Source: Triops longicaudatus (lineage: Eukaryota > Arthropoda > Branchiopoda > Notostraca > Triopsidae). Taken from it: a stretch of 64,000 nucleotides of DNA. The notes under the pieces are model-generated. The model saw only the letters and a list, made by a program, of their open reading frames with translations, did no database searches and had not been told where the DNA came from. Where the stretch lies: assembly GCA_022885665.1 (NCBI GenBank), contig JAGQDJ010000010.1:186001-250000 (forward strand). Direction: 5' to 3'. The position numbers and the translations under genes are program-made. Shown here one piece after another: positions 36,853-46,772 of the stretch; within the stretch, counting starts at the first letter, position 1; each line of letters opens with the position of its first letter.

Positions 36853-37246
36853 ATGAGGAGTACAATTTCTCCATAAATGATCTTTTTTAATATTCTTATG
36901 TACATCTCAGCTATTAAACATTTGGCATATAGTAGTTAAAGTGTTATTTCATAAAATTTAATCAATCCCCTCATTTGGAGAGAATAGACATCTGACGGTG
37001 ATTTCAGCGACTAATGCACTTCTTTAAACCATCAAATAGTTTCTCTGCTGAGGCAGATAAATCTAAATAAATAAATTAGCTTCTGAAAGACGTAAGGAAA
37101 ATTTAATTATTACTTTTAATGAATTTAAAAATTCTCTAGTGCTCTTAGTCTGATTTTTCAGTTATGAAAGCACTTTTTCCTCTATCTGCCATAACTAAGC
37201 CTAGTCGTCCGAATCTATTATCAGGCAACGCTGCGCTGCGACACGG

Positions 37247-37254
37247 TCCTTTCC
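37247..37254 (+). promoter_or_regulatory. Candidate 5' TOP start of EEF2 mRNA
   Basis: TCCTTTCC in a GC-rich segment 68-75 bp before the ATG resembles the cytosine-plus-pyrimidine tract that begins EEF2 mRNAs in animals. This is inferred only; the transcription start is unknown. Confidence 0.3.
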
Positions 37255-37321
37255 AGACGGGGTCGTGTAACGCCCGTCGTGTGCTTGTTTTTAGTGCAAA
37301 GGAAATCCAAAAACATCAAAA

Positions 37322-40300
37322 ATGGTAAGCCTCATCCTAAACTAAAACTACAATTTTTAGATTCAGTACATCTTTCTGCATCAAACGAAATATGAATTGG
37401 CCCGATATTTTCACGGATTATCCATCTTTTCTTTGTCTTTTGGAAAAGTGATCTTCATATGGCTTGTCAAGTCCGAATGTCGGACATTGAACCTTGCCAA
37501 CACTTGTGCAACATGTACATTATTGCAGCCTTACTCAAACCCTTCCCCTGAACCACTTTCAACATTTGATTCCCATAAAATCAGATGTCAACCCCAATAT
37601 TTCACAAAAAGACGTCTTTTTTACTTACGCCATGTCAATAGTTCAAGGTCACTTATGTCGGGTGTGTTTGTAGGTGAACTTCACCGTTGACGAAATCCGT
37701 GCCATGATGGACAAGAAGAAGAACATTCGTAACATGTCCGTCATTGCCCACGTCGATCATGGTAAATCCACCTTGACGGATTCTTTGGTCGGCAAAGCCG
37801 GTATCATCGCTGGTGCCAAGGCTGGTGAAACCCGTTTCACCGATACCCGTAAAGACGAGCAGGAACGTTGTATTACCATCAAATCAACGTAATAATCCTA
37901 TTGCCCTTTTCAACTAATTTGTATTTTCCGTTAAAATCCCGATTTTCGCCTACACTATGCTAAAAAAAACATTTTTATCATTTCAGGGCCATCACTATGT
38001 ATTTCGAATTGACCGAGCGTGACATGCTCTTCATCAACCACCAAGATCAACGCGAAAGCCCCCAAGAAAAGGGTTTCTTGATCAACTTGATCGATTCCCC
38101 CGGACACGTCGACTTCTCATCCGAAGTCACGGCCGCTCTCCGTGTCACTGACGGTGCTTTGGTCGTCGTTGACTGCGTCTCTGGTATATTAAACGCTCTT
38201 CAATGCCTACATGATATTAATTCGTCAGATACTGAACTATGCTCCTTCTAAGCGGGATTCTTATCCAATTTTTAGCCATTAAACATAAATTTACTCTGAA
38301 TTCCTCATTAAATGATTGGAATTCGAAATATTTATAATAGTGAACTTCATTTTAAATTAATCCTTTGAATCGAGTTTCTAACGAAATCGGAAACGGAATA
38401 AAAGTTATTGTTAGCTAAACCCAAATTAACAATAACTGATTATATTATTAGTATCGTAGTGCCGTATAGATTCGGCGTAATATCGTTCATGCATTTTACC
38501 TAGAAAATAGTTGACATAATGGCACAAAGTTATACCGTGCCTCAAAAGTTAGTTTAGTAATGAAAAGAAAACGAAGAGTTTAGTTTGTTAAATGCGTTCT
38601 TATTGGATAAAATGGAAAGATAATGGCGAACGTTATATTAATGCTATTTTTTAGGTGTGTGTGTACAGACCGAAACCGTGTTGCGTCAAGCCATCAGCGA
38701 ACGTATCAAGCCCGTTTTGTTCATGAACAAGATGGATCGCGCTTTGTTGGAATTGCAGTTGGGTCAAGAAGAATTGTACCAAACTTTCCAACGCATCGTT
38801 GAAAACGTCAACGTCATCATTGCCACCTACTCCGATGACGATGGACCCATGGGCATCATCCGCGTATGTCTGTTTTCATTATCTGTCTTTTTCAATTCAA
38901 AATGGTAACAGAAATACTCCCATGACTTGTCAGACGGTGTCCGGATAATATTCCGAGACCTAACCGTGGGTATTCATGGGAAAGTAAAGCCCAAAGAAAA
39001 GAGAAGTCATTGAATCGAGTCCTCGTACTTGGTTTTGGCTGATCTTTTATTACAGTGTACGGTTTTCTTTGTGTGTTTTATTGTGTGTGTTTTTTATTTC
39101 TTTTCGAAATAGTTTTTAATTTTTAAAGAAATCTTAAGTTTGAGTTTTAATATCTTACTTCTTTTAGTTTCAATGTTGCATTTCAAGGAAACTTTATTGA
39201 ATTTAGTGAAATTCATGTGTTTCTGGAATTTCAGGTTGACCCCAGCAAGGGTAGCGTTGGTTTCGGTTCCGGTCTCCACGGCTGGGCTTTTACCCTTAAG
39301 CAGTTCTCTGAGATGTACGCCGACAAGTTCAAGATCGATGTTAGCAAGCTCATGAACCGTTTGTGGGGTGAAAATTACTTCAGCCCCTCAACCAAGAAGT
39401 GGAGCAAGAGCAAGGACGCTGAAAACAAGCGTTCTTTCTGTATGTACGTCTTGGATCCCATCTTCAAGGTAAATTACGAATTGACATCGTTTAACTAAAT
39501 TTTTTGAACGTTTTAATATGATGTTTATCAAGCACAGACCTGTACCGAAATAGTATGAGAAGATAACTCGCTTACTGAAAAATATCCAATTTACTTACAG
39601 GAAAATAATTGTGTGAGGAAACGGTGTTAAAAGCATGTCTCTTAATTTGTAGGTGTTCGATGCCATCATGAACTTCAAGAAAGAAGAAACCGAGAGCTTG
39701 CTCAACAAGTTGAACGTCAAGTTGGCTGTTGAAGACCGTGACAAGGAAGGCAAAGCTCTCCTGAAGGTAATTTCATGTTTTTTTCATGTTTACATTTTAA
39801 AAGGCAAACATTTTATAATAAATGACTTCCTTTAAACCAAAGTTATCGATTTACCACTAAGTACGCTTATGATAAAGACACTAAAAGTACAGTCGGCCTT
39901 TCCAAGACTAAGACGATTTTCAAGGAGTTCATATGAAAAAATCATCTAGATATTAAATAACTATTTAATAGCTATATAAGTTAAATATAGTACAAGTTAT
40001 ATTTTTAGTCGAATTGTTATAAAGAATTATATGCAAGTATATAATTATGGCAACTAGCATTTGCTCACGCATGGATCCTAGTAAAAAGTAAATCTAAATT
40101 TAAAAATGAAGCTATGTTCTCACACGATATTTGCAGGTAACTATTCTTTTTTTCTGGGACTTTTAGAACTAGAATACGCTAATGACCATTAAAGGTACAA
40201 TATGCGTACAATATATTTATATATAAAGAATACAATTGTAAAGTTTAATTTATTTGTTTTTTTGGGGGGTCAAACGAATCTTAACTAATTTCAAGTTATC

Positions 40301-43095
40301 CAAATTCGTCAAACAAAATTTAAACATATTGCATAACCTCACCTTATCACTTTCACTTTAAAAAATCTAAATTACTAGAAAAAAGCTAGAATTAAATTAA
40401 AGATTATTAGGTGTTAGATGAGTTCATTACCGTAGAAAGTTCTTTGAAATAAATTAATTTTTGAAAATGATGCTGTTAATTATTGCTGTATGGCATTCGT
40501 TACTAATAAAAGAAAATGTTTTGTGTAGGTTGTGGTTCGTCAGTGGTTGCCTGCTGGTGATGCTTTGCTTCAGATGATTGCCATCCACTTGCCTTCCCCT
40601 GTGATGGCCCAGAGGTACCGTATGGAGATGTTGTACGAAGGCCCTCATGACGACGAGGCTGCTTTGGCCATCAAGAACTGCGACCCCAATGGTCCTTTAA
40701 TGATGTACGTCTCCAAAATGGTACCGACCTCCGACAAGGGTCGTTTCTACGCTTTCGGTCGTGTCTTCTCCGGCAAAGTCGCCACCGGCATGAAGGCCCG
40801 CATCATGGGACCCAATTTCGTCCCCGGCAAGAAGGAAGATTTGTACGAAAAGGCCATCCAACGTACCGTCTTGATGATGGGTCGTTACGTCGAAGCTATT
40901 GAAGACGTGCCTTCCGGTAATTCAACGCCTTAGCCATTTTTTTGGATGTTTATAGTTAAAAATCTAGTTTATAGTTAATCTGATAAATCAAGATAGGTTC
41001 AAAAATCCATGGAAATTAACTCTTTTATATCGTTCCATGATTGAAAGAGCTGACGACCACTGGTAAATCAATATTATGCTTCCTTGATAGGGTACCTGTC
41101 ACCTCATTGACTGGTACTTGAGTGTGGAAGTGGACAATTGTTAATTTACTTAAAAAATAAATATTTGTATTATTTTTACTAATTTCTTACTGGTAAATCT
41201 ATGTAGGCTTTTGTCTGTTTCCTTCTTTTTGATTCAATTACATTATTTCTATTTTTTGCGTTTGATGATAAGGAATGTTATTGAGAAGGTAATTAACATT
41301 GCTTTTCTTGTCTACACAGGTAACATTTGCGGTTTGGTCGGTGTCGATCAGTTCTTGGTCAAGACCGGTACCATCACCACCTTCAAGGATGCCCACAACA
41401 TGCGTGTCATGAAGTTCTCTGTCTCGCCTGTCGTGCGTGTCGCTGTCGAACCCAAGAACCCCGCCGATTTGCCCAAGTTGGTCGAAGGTTTGAAGCGTTT
41501 GGCCAAGTCCGATCCTATGGTCCAATGTATCATCGAAGAATCCGGTGAACACATCATCGCCGGTGCCGGTGAACTCCACTTGGAAATTTGCTTGAAGGTT
41601 TGTATCTTTTTTAGCTTTTTAGTAATTTCTTTTATTTTTTCGATATTTTTCTGTATTTCCCTCAAAATTAATGGACTTCAGACATGTTGTTTACATTATG
41701 GAAGTTTAAATTCTACGAATTTGTGAGTTTCCTATCTCGCTGAATTTCTCAGTTTTCTGTGAATTTCTCAGTTTTCTGTGAATTATTCGTAGTTTTTACG
41801 AAATTTCTTGTCTTAGTCCAATTTCTCTGACTTTCTTCAACACTTCCAGATTATCAATTGTTGTAGAAATCGTGTACTGGCCACTTTCTAGATTTAAGAA
41901 ACTTCCTGTCACTCTCTAGACTTTCTAATTATAATTTTCGATGTATTTTTGAATTATGGAGATACTCAGAATTGTTGAATTACCGTTTTTATGTTTCCCT
42001 AGGATTTGGAAGAAGACCACGCTTGCATCCCTATCAAGAAATCCGATCCCGTTGTATCTTACCGTGAAACCGTACAAGACGAATCCAACCAGATGTGCTT
42101 GTCCAAATCGCCCAACAAGCACAACCGTCTGTACATGAAGGCTGTACCCATGCCCGATGGTTTAGCTGAGGACATTGACAAGGTAAAATACAAGTTGAAT
42201 TTATTTTAAGTGATCCAAATTTTCGTGAAAATTTTCCGCTTAAATCTTTGGACTATCCTAATATATTTTCTTAGGATTATTTATAAATATTTAATTTTTT
42301 CGTAGTCTAGATTTTTTGCATTTTCGTGTTAAAGGATTGTGCAAAGTGCTAATGCAGTTAGTTTCCTTACCTTAGGGTGACGTCAATCCTCGTGACGACT
42401 TCAAGGTTCGCGGTCGCTACTTGGCCGACAAGTACGAATACGACATCACCGAAGCACGTAAGATCTGGGCTTTCGGTCCTGACACCAACGGTCCCAATCT
42501 TTTAATCGATTGCACCAAGGGTGTGCAATACTTAAACGAAATCAAGGATTCCGTCGTGGCTGGTTTCCAATGGGCCACCAAGGAAGGCGTGCTCTGCGAC
42601 GAAAACATGCGTTCAGTTCGCTTCAACATTTACGACGTGACCCTCCACACCGACGCTATCCATCGTGGTGGTGGCCAGATCATTCCCACTGCTCGTCGTT
42701 GCATGTACGCGTCCGTCTTGACCGCTTCCCCGCGTTTGATGGAACCCGTCTACCTGTGCGAAATCCAATGTCCTGAGCAAGCAGTCGGTGGCATCTATGG
42801 TGTCCTCAATCGTCGTCGTGGTCACGTGTTTGAAGAGTCCCAAATTGCCGGTACGCCCATGTTCGTCGTCAAGGCCTACTTGCCCGTCAACGAATCCTTC
42901 GGTTTCACGGCCGACTTGCGATCCAACACTGGTGGTCAAGCCTTCCCGCAGTGCGTCTTCGATCACTGGCAGATTTTGCCCGGAGATCCGTTGGAAGCCG
43001 GCAGCAAGCCCCACAATGTCGTTAACGACACAAGGAAGAGGAAGGGATTGAAGGAAGGTATCCCAGCGTTGGACCAGTATCTCGACAAGCTGTAA
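37322..43095 (+). CDS. EEF2: Translation elongation factor 2
   Basis: EEF2 is the ribosomal translocation GTPase. Ten coding exons: 37322-37324 (only the ATG), 37674-37888, 37987-38183, 38655-38863, 39235-39468, 39653-39766, 40529-40916, 41320-41597, 42003-42182 and 42376-43095; phases agree and give 845 residues. The GTPase P-loop AHVDHGKS is at 26-33, the inhibitory eEF2-kinase site is Thr57 in FTDTRKDEQERCITIKST, and DSPGHVDF and NKMDR follow. Domain II and III text (SGNICGLVGVDQFLVKTGTI, GAGELHLEICLKDLEED) is intact. The diphthamide histidine is His702 in IHRGGGQIIPT. The C terminus GLKEGIPALDQYLDKL is typical. The intron directly after the ATG is conserved in animal EEF2 genes. Codons are biased towards C-ending and GGT/CGT triplets compared with its neighbours, as expected for a highly expressed gene. 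Introns host snoRNA candidates. Confidence 0.98.
38919..39057 (+). ncRNA. Candidate H/ACA box snoRNA in an EEF2 intron
   Basis: A first hairpin is closed by CCCATGA (38919-38925) and TCATGGG (38974-38980). It is followed directly by AAAGTA, an ANANNA hinge. A second hairpin is closed by AAGAAAAGA and TCTTTTATT, and ACA (39052-39054) follows at once, three bases before the presumed end. Order, spacing and size (139 nt) fit the hairpin-H-hairpin-ACA fold of pseudouridylation guides. The rRNA target was not determined. Confidence 0.5.
39511..39586 (+). ncRNA. SNORD25: C/D box snoRNA, U25/SNORD25-like
   Basis: This lies in an EEF2 intron. The C box is ATGATGT (39518-39524) and the D box is CTGA (39575-39578). 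CACAGACCTGT (39533-39543) is perfectly complementary to the conserved 18S rRNA segment ACAGGTCTGTG, and it is followed by a D'-like CCGA (39545-39548). The base five positions upstream of that box pairs with the first G of ACAGG, the residue methylated by U25 in vertebrates (Gm1490 of 18S). A C'-like TATGAGA follows at 39554. The terminal stem is weak. Confidence 0.75.
41737..41785. repeat. Short tandem duplication in an EEF2 intron
   Basis: The string GAATTTCTCAGTTTTCTGT occurs twice in direct succession, with a third partial copy. No function is evident. Confidence 0.6.
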
Positions 43096-43559
43096 AAAGG
43101 GAGACAATATTTTCACGGGGTGGAGAAAATATACACAAAGAAAAAAAAGATCCAATGGTGGAAAAGGACAACCCAAAACGAGAATGGGCAACAGCTGGGA
43201 GTTGTTTTTATATCGGGCCAGCCCCTCTTGGAAATGTTTTTTTAATTTGTTGGAATTTTGATTCAGAAAATTGGTTTGGAGAAACGAAAGGGGTTGGATT
43301 CCAAATGGTTACGGTTTTCCGGTTTGTTACACTTACGGAAAAGTTCTTACACAGGCTTGTGCGTGAATTTTTGAAGGAGTGATTATTATTATAAGAGCTC
43401 TGGAAATCAATGAAGACACATGTATACTCCCTGAAATGTTGCGTTACCATCTTGAATTGGCTGTCCGGGTCCAAATACATGAACTGGGATACAAATTTTG
43501 AAGTTGGTGTTGATCATTCTTTTATTTCGGAAATTTATAGTAAAACCTAAGATACAACT

Positions 43560-43565
43560 AATAAA
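43560..43565 (+). terminator. Poly(A) signal AATAAA of EEF2
   Basis: This is an exact hexamer about 465 bp after the EEF2 stop. TTTATTTC upstream and T-rich context fit a cleavage site near 43580. Confidence 0.5.
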
Positions 43566-43654
43566 ACGTCTAGTGACACGAAGGGGAAGAACGTAAAGTA
43601 CTACACGTCAGGAAAAGCTCTAAAAGCAAAACGTGATTTTTAAGGAAAATTCGT

Positions 43655-43860
43655 GGCATTTGGCTAAGCGCTCCCAGACTTGGACTTCGGATCGAGAGGT
43701 TCTGGGTCCCACTCTTAATCGTGCACGATTTTTCTATTAAAGAAAAAAACCCCGCTACCCATGCCTTGGATTTATACCAAGAACCATAGGAAACAGCAAC
43801 TATGGCAGGACGGGGCGTCGAGATGCATGTTGCACGACTGGCATCATGCAACGTAGTTTT
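43655..43860 (+). repeat. tRNA-derived SINE-like sequence
   Basis: TGGCTAAGCGC (43661-43671) matches the pol III A box, and GGTTCTGGGTCCC (43698-43710) resembles the B box GGTTCGANTCC. The 37-base spacing and the surrounding text look like a tRNA gene body, but no cloverleaf closes. It is probably an old SINE head followed by its tail. Confidence 0.45.
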
Positions 43861-44581
43861 TCCATGTTATTCCTTATGGGATTTCAAGAATTGTCCCTCG
43901 TGAGGCGTCCTCAGGGCATTTTTATGTATTCAAGCTCGGCTTCCTCGTTTATTTTAAGAGGCAATTTAGTTTTTTTTATATAGATTTTGGAAAGCTCTCG
44001 TCGGGGAGAACATTTTTGCGCATGTAGCATATTCAAGACTTTCAGATTACAAAGAGGCTGCGAAACGGAAAAAAAGTATATTTTGTAAAACACTTCAGGT
44101 AACGAGAAACAAGATTGCTATCACTTTTTTTATATCTGAGACTTCTAAGTTGGCAGCTATTGTCTTACTACCATTTTGTTCCCCAGTGTGTCTAAACGAT
44201 TCTCTAAAGATGTATATGATTTCAACGTATCCTTTCAAATCTTTGATTGCACTGTTGTTAAATGCATTGTTGTGAGTACATTTTGTATCCGTTTACATGC
44301 TACAATATAAATAACTAATATAATCTTTAATTAACAATACAATCAGTATAATATATTTTCTCATAAAAAACATACTTTCAACAATCAAAGTTCAACAGGC
44401 AAAGCTGACTCGTGAAAAACACCTTACTCCGTCCTGTGCATTCAATACAGACCTCGCATGTGTAGCACCAAAAACTACTAAGATGCTCTAGGTCAGTTTT
44501 GCTTCTTTTTCGGTACTTTTCGTTATAAATATCTTGACGTCTGACAGGATAATAGCTGCAGATGGCACGGATCTAAAAAAG

Positions 44582-44653
44582 TGCCGTGACCAGGATTCGA
44601 ACCTGGGTTACTGCGGCCACAACGCAGGGTCCTAACCACTAGACGATCACGGC
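44582..44653 (-). tRNA. tRNA-His (anticodon GTG)
   Basis: Acceptor GCCGTGA pairs with TCACGGC. The D arm is GTCT/GGAC, the anticodon arm CTGCG-TTGTGGC-CGCAG has anticodon GTG, and the T arm is CCAGG-TTCGAAT-CCTGG; A is the discriminator. No intron is present. A T6 pol III terminator follows two bases downstream on this strand (44575-44580). As usual for eukaryotic tRNA-His, G-1 is not encoded. Confidence 0.97.
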
Positions 44654-44796
44654 TTGAATTTAATTATAAAAAAGGAAGTTCTGAAGAGATCGCTTTTGCA
44701 GGAAAAGTAAATGAAGACAACGTTATACAACGTAATTGTTGCGAATGACTTCACCTGACAAAGTTTTAGTACCTTTAAAAAGTGGCGCCTTCCGAA

Positions 44797-44868
44797 GCCG
44801 TGATCGTCTAGTGGTTAGGACCCTGCGTTGTGGCCGCAGTAACCCAGGTTCGAATCCTGGTCACGGCA
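44797..44868 (+). tRNA. tRNA-His (anticodon GTG), second copy
   Basis: This copy is identical base for base to the tRNA at 44582-44653 but on the other strand, with the 5' ends facing each other across 143 bp. The same cloverleaf and GTG anticodon are seen. A TTTT terminator lies just downstream at about 44873. Confidence 0.97.
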
Positions 44869-45261
44869 CGCACTTTTCTGTTTTTCAGCATTTGTATCTC
44901 TTGGCTACTTTCAACCTTTGTATTAAGTCACAACAAAAATTTATAACCACATGAATCCTAAGATTACGATTAGCGCTGTACCGCTCTTTAAATAAATAAT
45001 AATAAAAAAACACGAATGGATACTACACTACGAAAATTTAAGCCTTTCATTAGAACACTAGATGGCGTGGAAATCAAGTCAGCGAAAGGAAAAAGCATTT
45101 CATTCGGATTATTCTCTAGCGAACTACCGTAGCACGACTATTTCACCAACGAAGGAAATTTTGCTTTAAAAAAGTGAACCAACCTTTCAGCAACAAGATC
45201 GCTACACTCGCCTACCGCAGTTCACTCACTGTGGGAGTTAAAGTGAGTTTCACTGGATAAA
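44869..45261. other. Spacer between tRNA-His and CNTD1
   Basis: After the tRNA terminator the sequence is AT-rich and non-coding, and ends in the CNTD1 5' flank. Nothing else is recognised. Confidence 0.5.
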
Positions 45262-46719
45262 ATGCTTAACACCATGTACGAACAGACTTTTGAACCTCAC
45301 CATCCTTCTCCTCCTACAAGTAATAAACTCAACATCTTTTAACTTTATTGTTTATTTCTTTTTTACTTTTTACAAATACGTTTCTTGGCCCTTAAAGGTG
45401 ATTCTTTAAACTTATGGATTTACAAGAACATGCATAAATTTCACTCAGACAGTTTCCTGTGCTTTTACGACTGTACTACGATCGCTGAGTTGATTTCCAG
45501 TGTTTGCGAGTGTCTCAAACAACCCGACGGCGTCTGGCACGTGGCTTTCGACATTTTCACGATGTAAAACTCACCCAACCCACCTTATCTATCCTCAAAC
45601 TCCTAGGTCCTTTCCTTCTTGTCGTTGCTAGGTTTACCGAACGCCGTTTCAAGCAGTACTGCGAAAATTCGACCGTATCGTTACAGAATGCTCTTGACGA
45701 AATCAGCGCACATTCTTTTCTACAACTGGTTTCTGCCTGCCAAATCGCATCTAAACTAAGCAGTCATAGCTCTGTATAATTTTCCACATTTTCTAGCTAT
45801 TCTGTCCGAAGTTTCTAAGTGAACTTCAATATTTTTTTATTCTAACAAATGTTTGATTTGAACAAAGGTCTTGGTTCCTCGCGATTGCCAAAACTTCCTG
45901 AAAGACGCAGGTTTCACTTATTCATTGACAGAGTTACTCGAGTCGGAAATGGACCTTCTTTCAACGTTGAACTACGAAGTAACTATAATCACTTCGTTTG
46001 CGGGCTTGTCAATAAGTTAAACAATAAAATCGTAAAAGCTTTAGCTCACGCTGACATAGAAAAAAAAATTGTAGTAGAATCACGCTAGCAATAAGAAAAT
46101 GAATTACAAGTAAACGGATGTGCGTCATCTTTGATCAGCAGCGTCGAAAAGCTATTTGCCATTTTTTACGTTGGCGTGTATATGAATGCACCGAACCCTA
46201 GAGTTAATATATATAAACTTCATAGGTGGGCGGTCAATCGGTTTACTCCCTGACTCAGACAATAATGGCCGCTTTGGTGGCCGACGATGAATGGAAAGCG
46301 TCGTACGGATCAATTGTCGATGACCTCAAATGCCACGTGGTTCCGGTGATTGACATCGTGTATCTACATTACCACACCATCTATTTTCAGCTTTACCAAA
46401 CCATAACAGGAAATTCCAGCATTGCCAATGAAGTACTTTACTTTTAACAGCAAGAAAAGACAAATCTTCCCATATTTTTAAACAAATGCCGTCACATTAA
46501 TGCATTTTTTTAAAACACTGTAAGGATCTTGAAGCTTTCCGCCAGATGGCTTCCAAACGCCTAGAACTCGCTACGGCCGTTCTGTGCGTGGCTGCATATC
46601 TAGCTAACCCGGATTTTACTGAGGAGTTAATCGTAGCCGTGCGCCATATCACAGGATTGGCCACCGAAGACGTTGCCGAGTTATCCACCATAATTTATGA
46701 AACGTTGCTGAACTTATAA
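45262..46719 (+). CDS. CNTD1: Cyclin N-terminal domain-containing protein 1-like
   Basis: CNTD1 is a cyclin-like protein that in mouse and worm (COSA-1) designates meiotic crossovers. Six exons: 45262-45319, 45398-45563, 45632-45773, 45868-45978, 46226-46432 and 46525-46719, in phase, for 292 residues (human about 330). The first cyclin fold includes TIAELISSVCECL, AFDIFTMFTERRFKQYCENS, and HSFLQLVSACQIASKLSSHS, which parallels the human LVSCVQLASKLS block. NFLKDAGFTYSLTELLESEM and DLLSTLNYEV match the human LLESELDVLKSLNF segment. The end, VRHITGLATEDVAELSTII, matches the human LQSITGIALASIAEFS stretch. The start is the first ATG in frame; an inner ATG lies four codons later. Cyclin families diverge fast, so the assignment rests on these C-terminal blocks. 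It converges on NFX1 with 53 bp between stops. Confidence 0.75.
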
Positions 46720-46772
46720 AGCGAAAAATGCCTTTAATTTTTGTCGACTGGAATGGTGAATGTGAAGCATCA

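Larger units (their letters stand above)
36160..37321. other. Divergent intergenic region between RPS15 and EEF2
   Basis: This contains both promoters and one copy of a GGGGCG-ended repeat (36688-36852). The EEF2 proximal part (37180-37300) is the most GC-rich and holds the likely transcription start. I recognise no gene. Confidence 0.5.
43096..44581. other. EEF2 3' UTR and spacer before the tRNA genes
   Basis: The EEF2 3' UTR probably runs to about 43580, with AATAAA at 43560-43565. Beyond it lies a tRNA-derived SINE-like stretch (43655-43860) and AT-rich sequence. Frames here have no recognised protein. Confidence 0.5.

Noticed and set aside
41260..41290. TGATGA-type C box in an EEF2 intron (TTGATGATAAGG)
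   Set aside because: No CTGA box follows at snoRNA distance before the splice acceptor.
42613..43191. 192-codon minus-strand frame
   Set aside because: Antisense shadow of the last EEF2 exon, long only because of biased codon use.
43570..43851. 93-codon minus-strand frame after EEF2
   Set aside because: It overlaps the SINE-like sequence and has no domain; repeat-derived chance frame.
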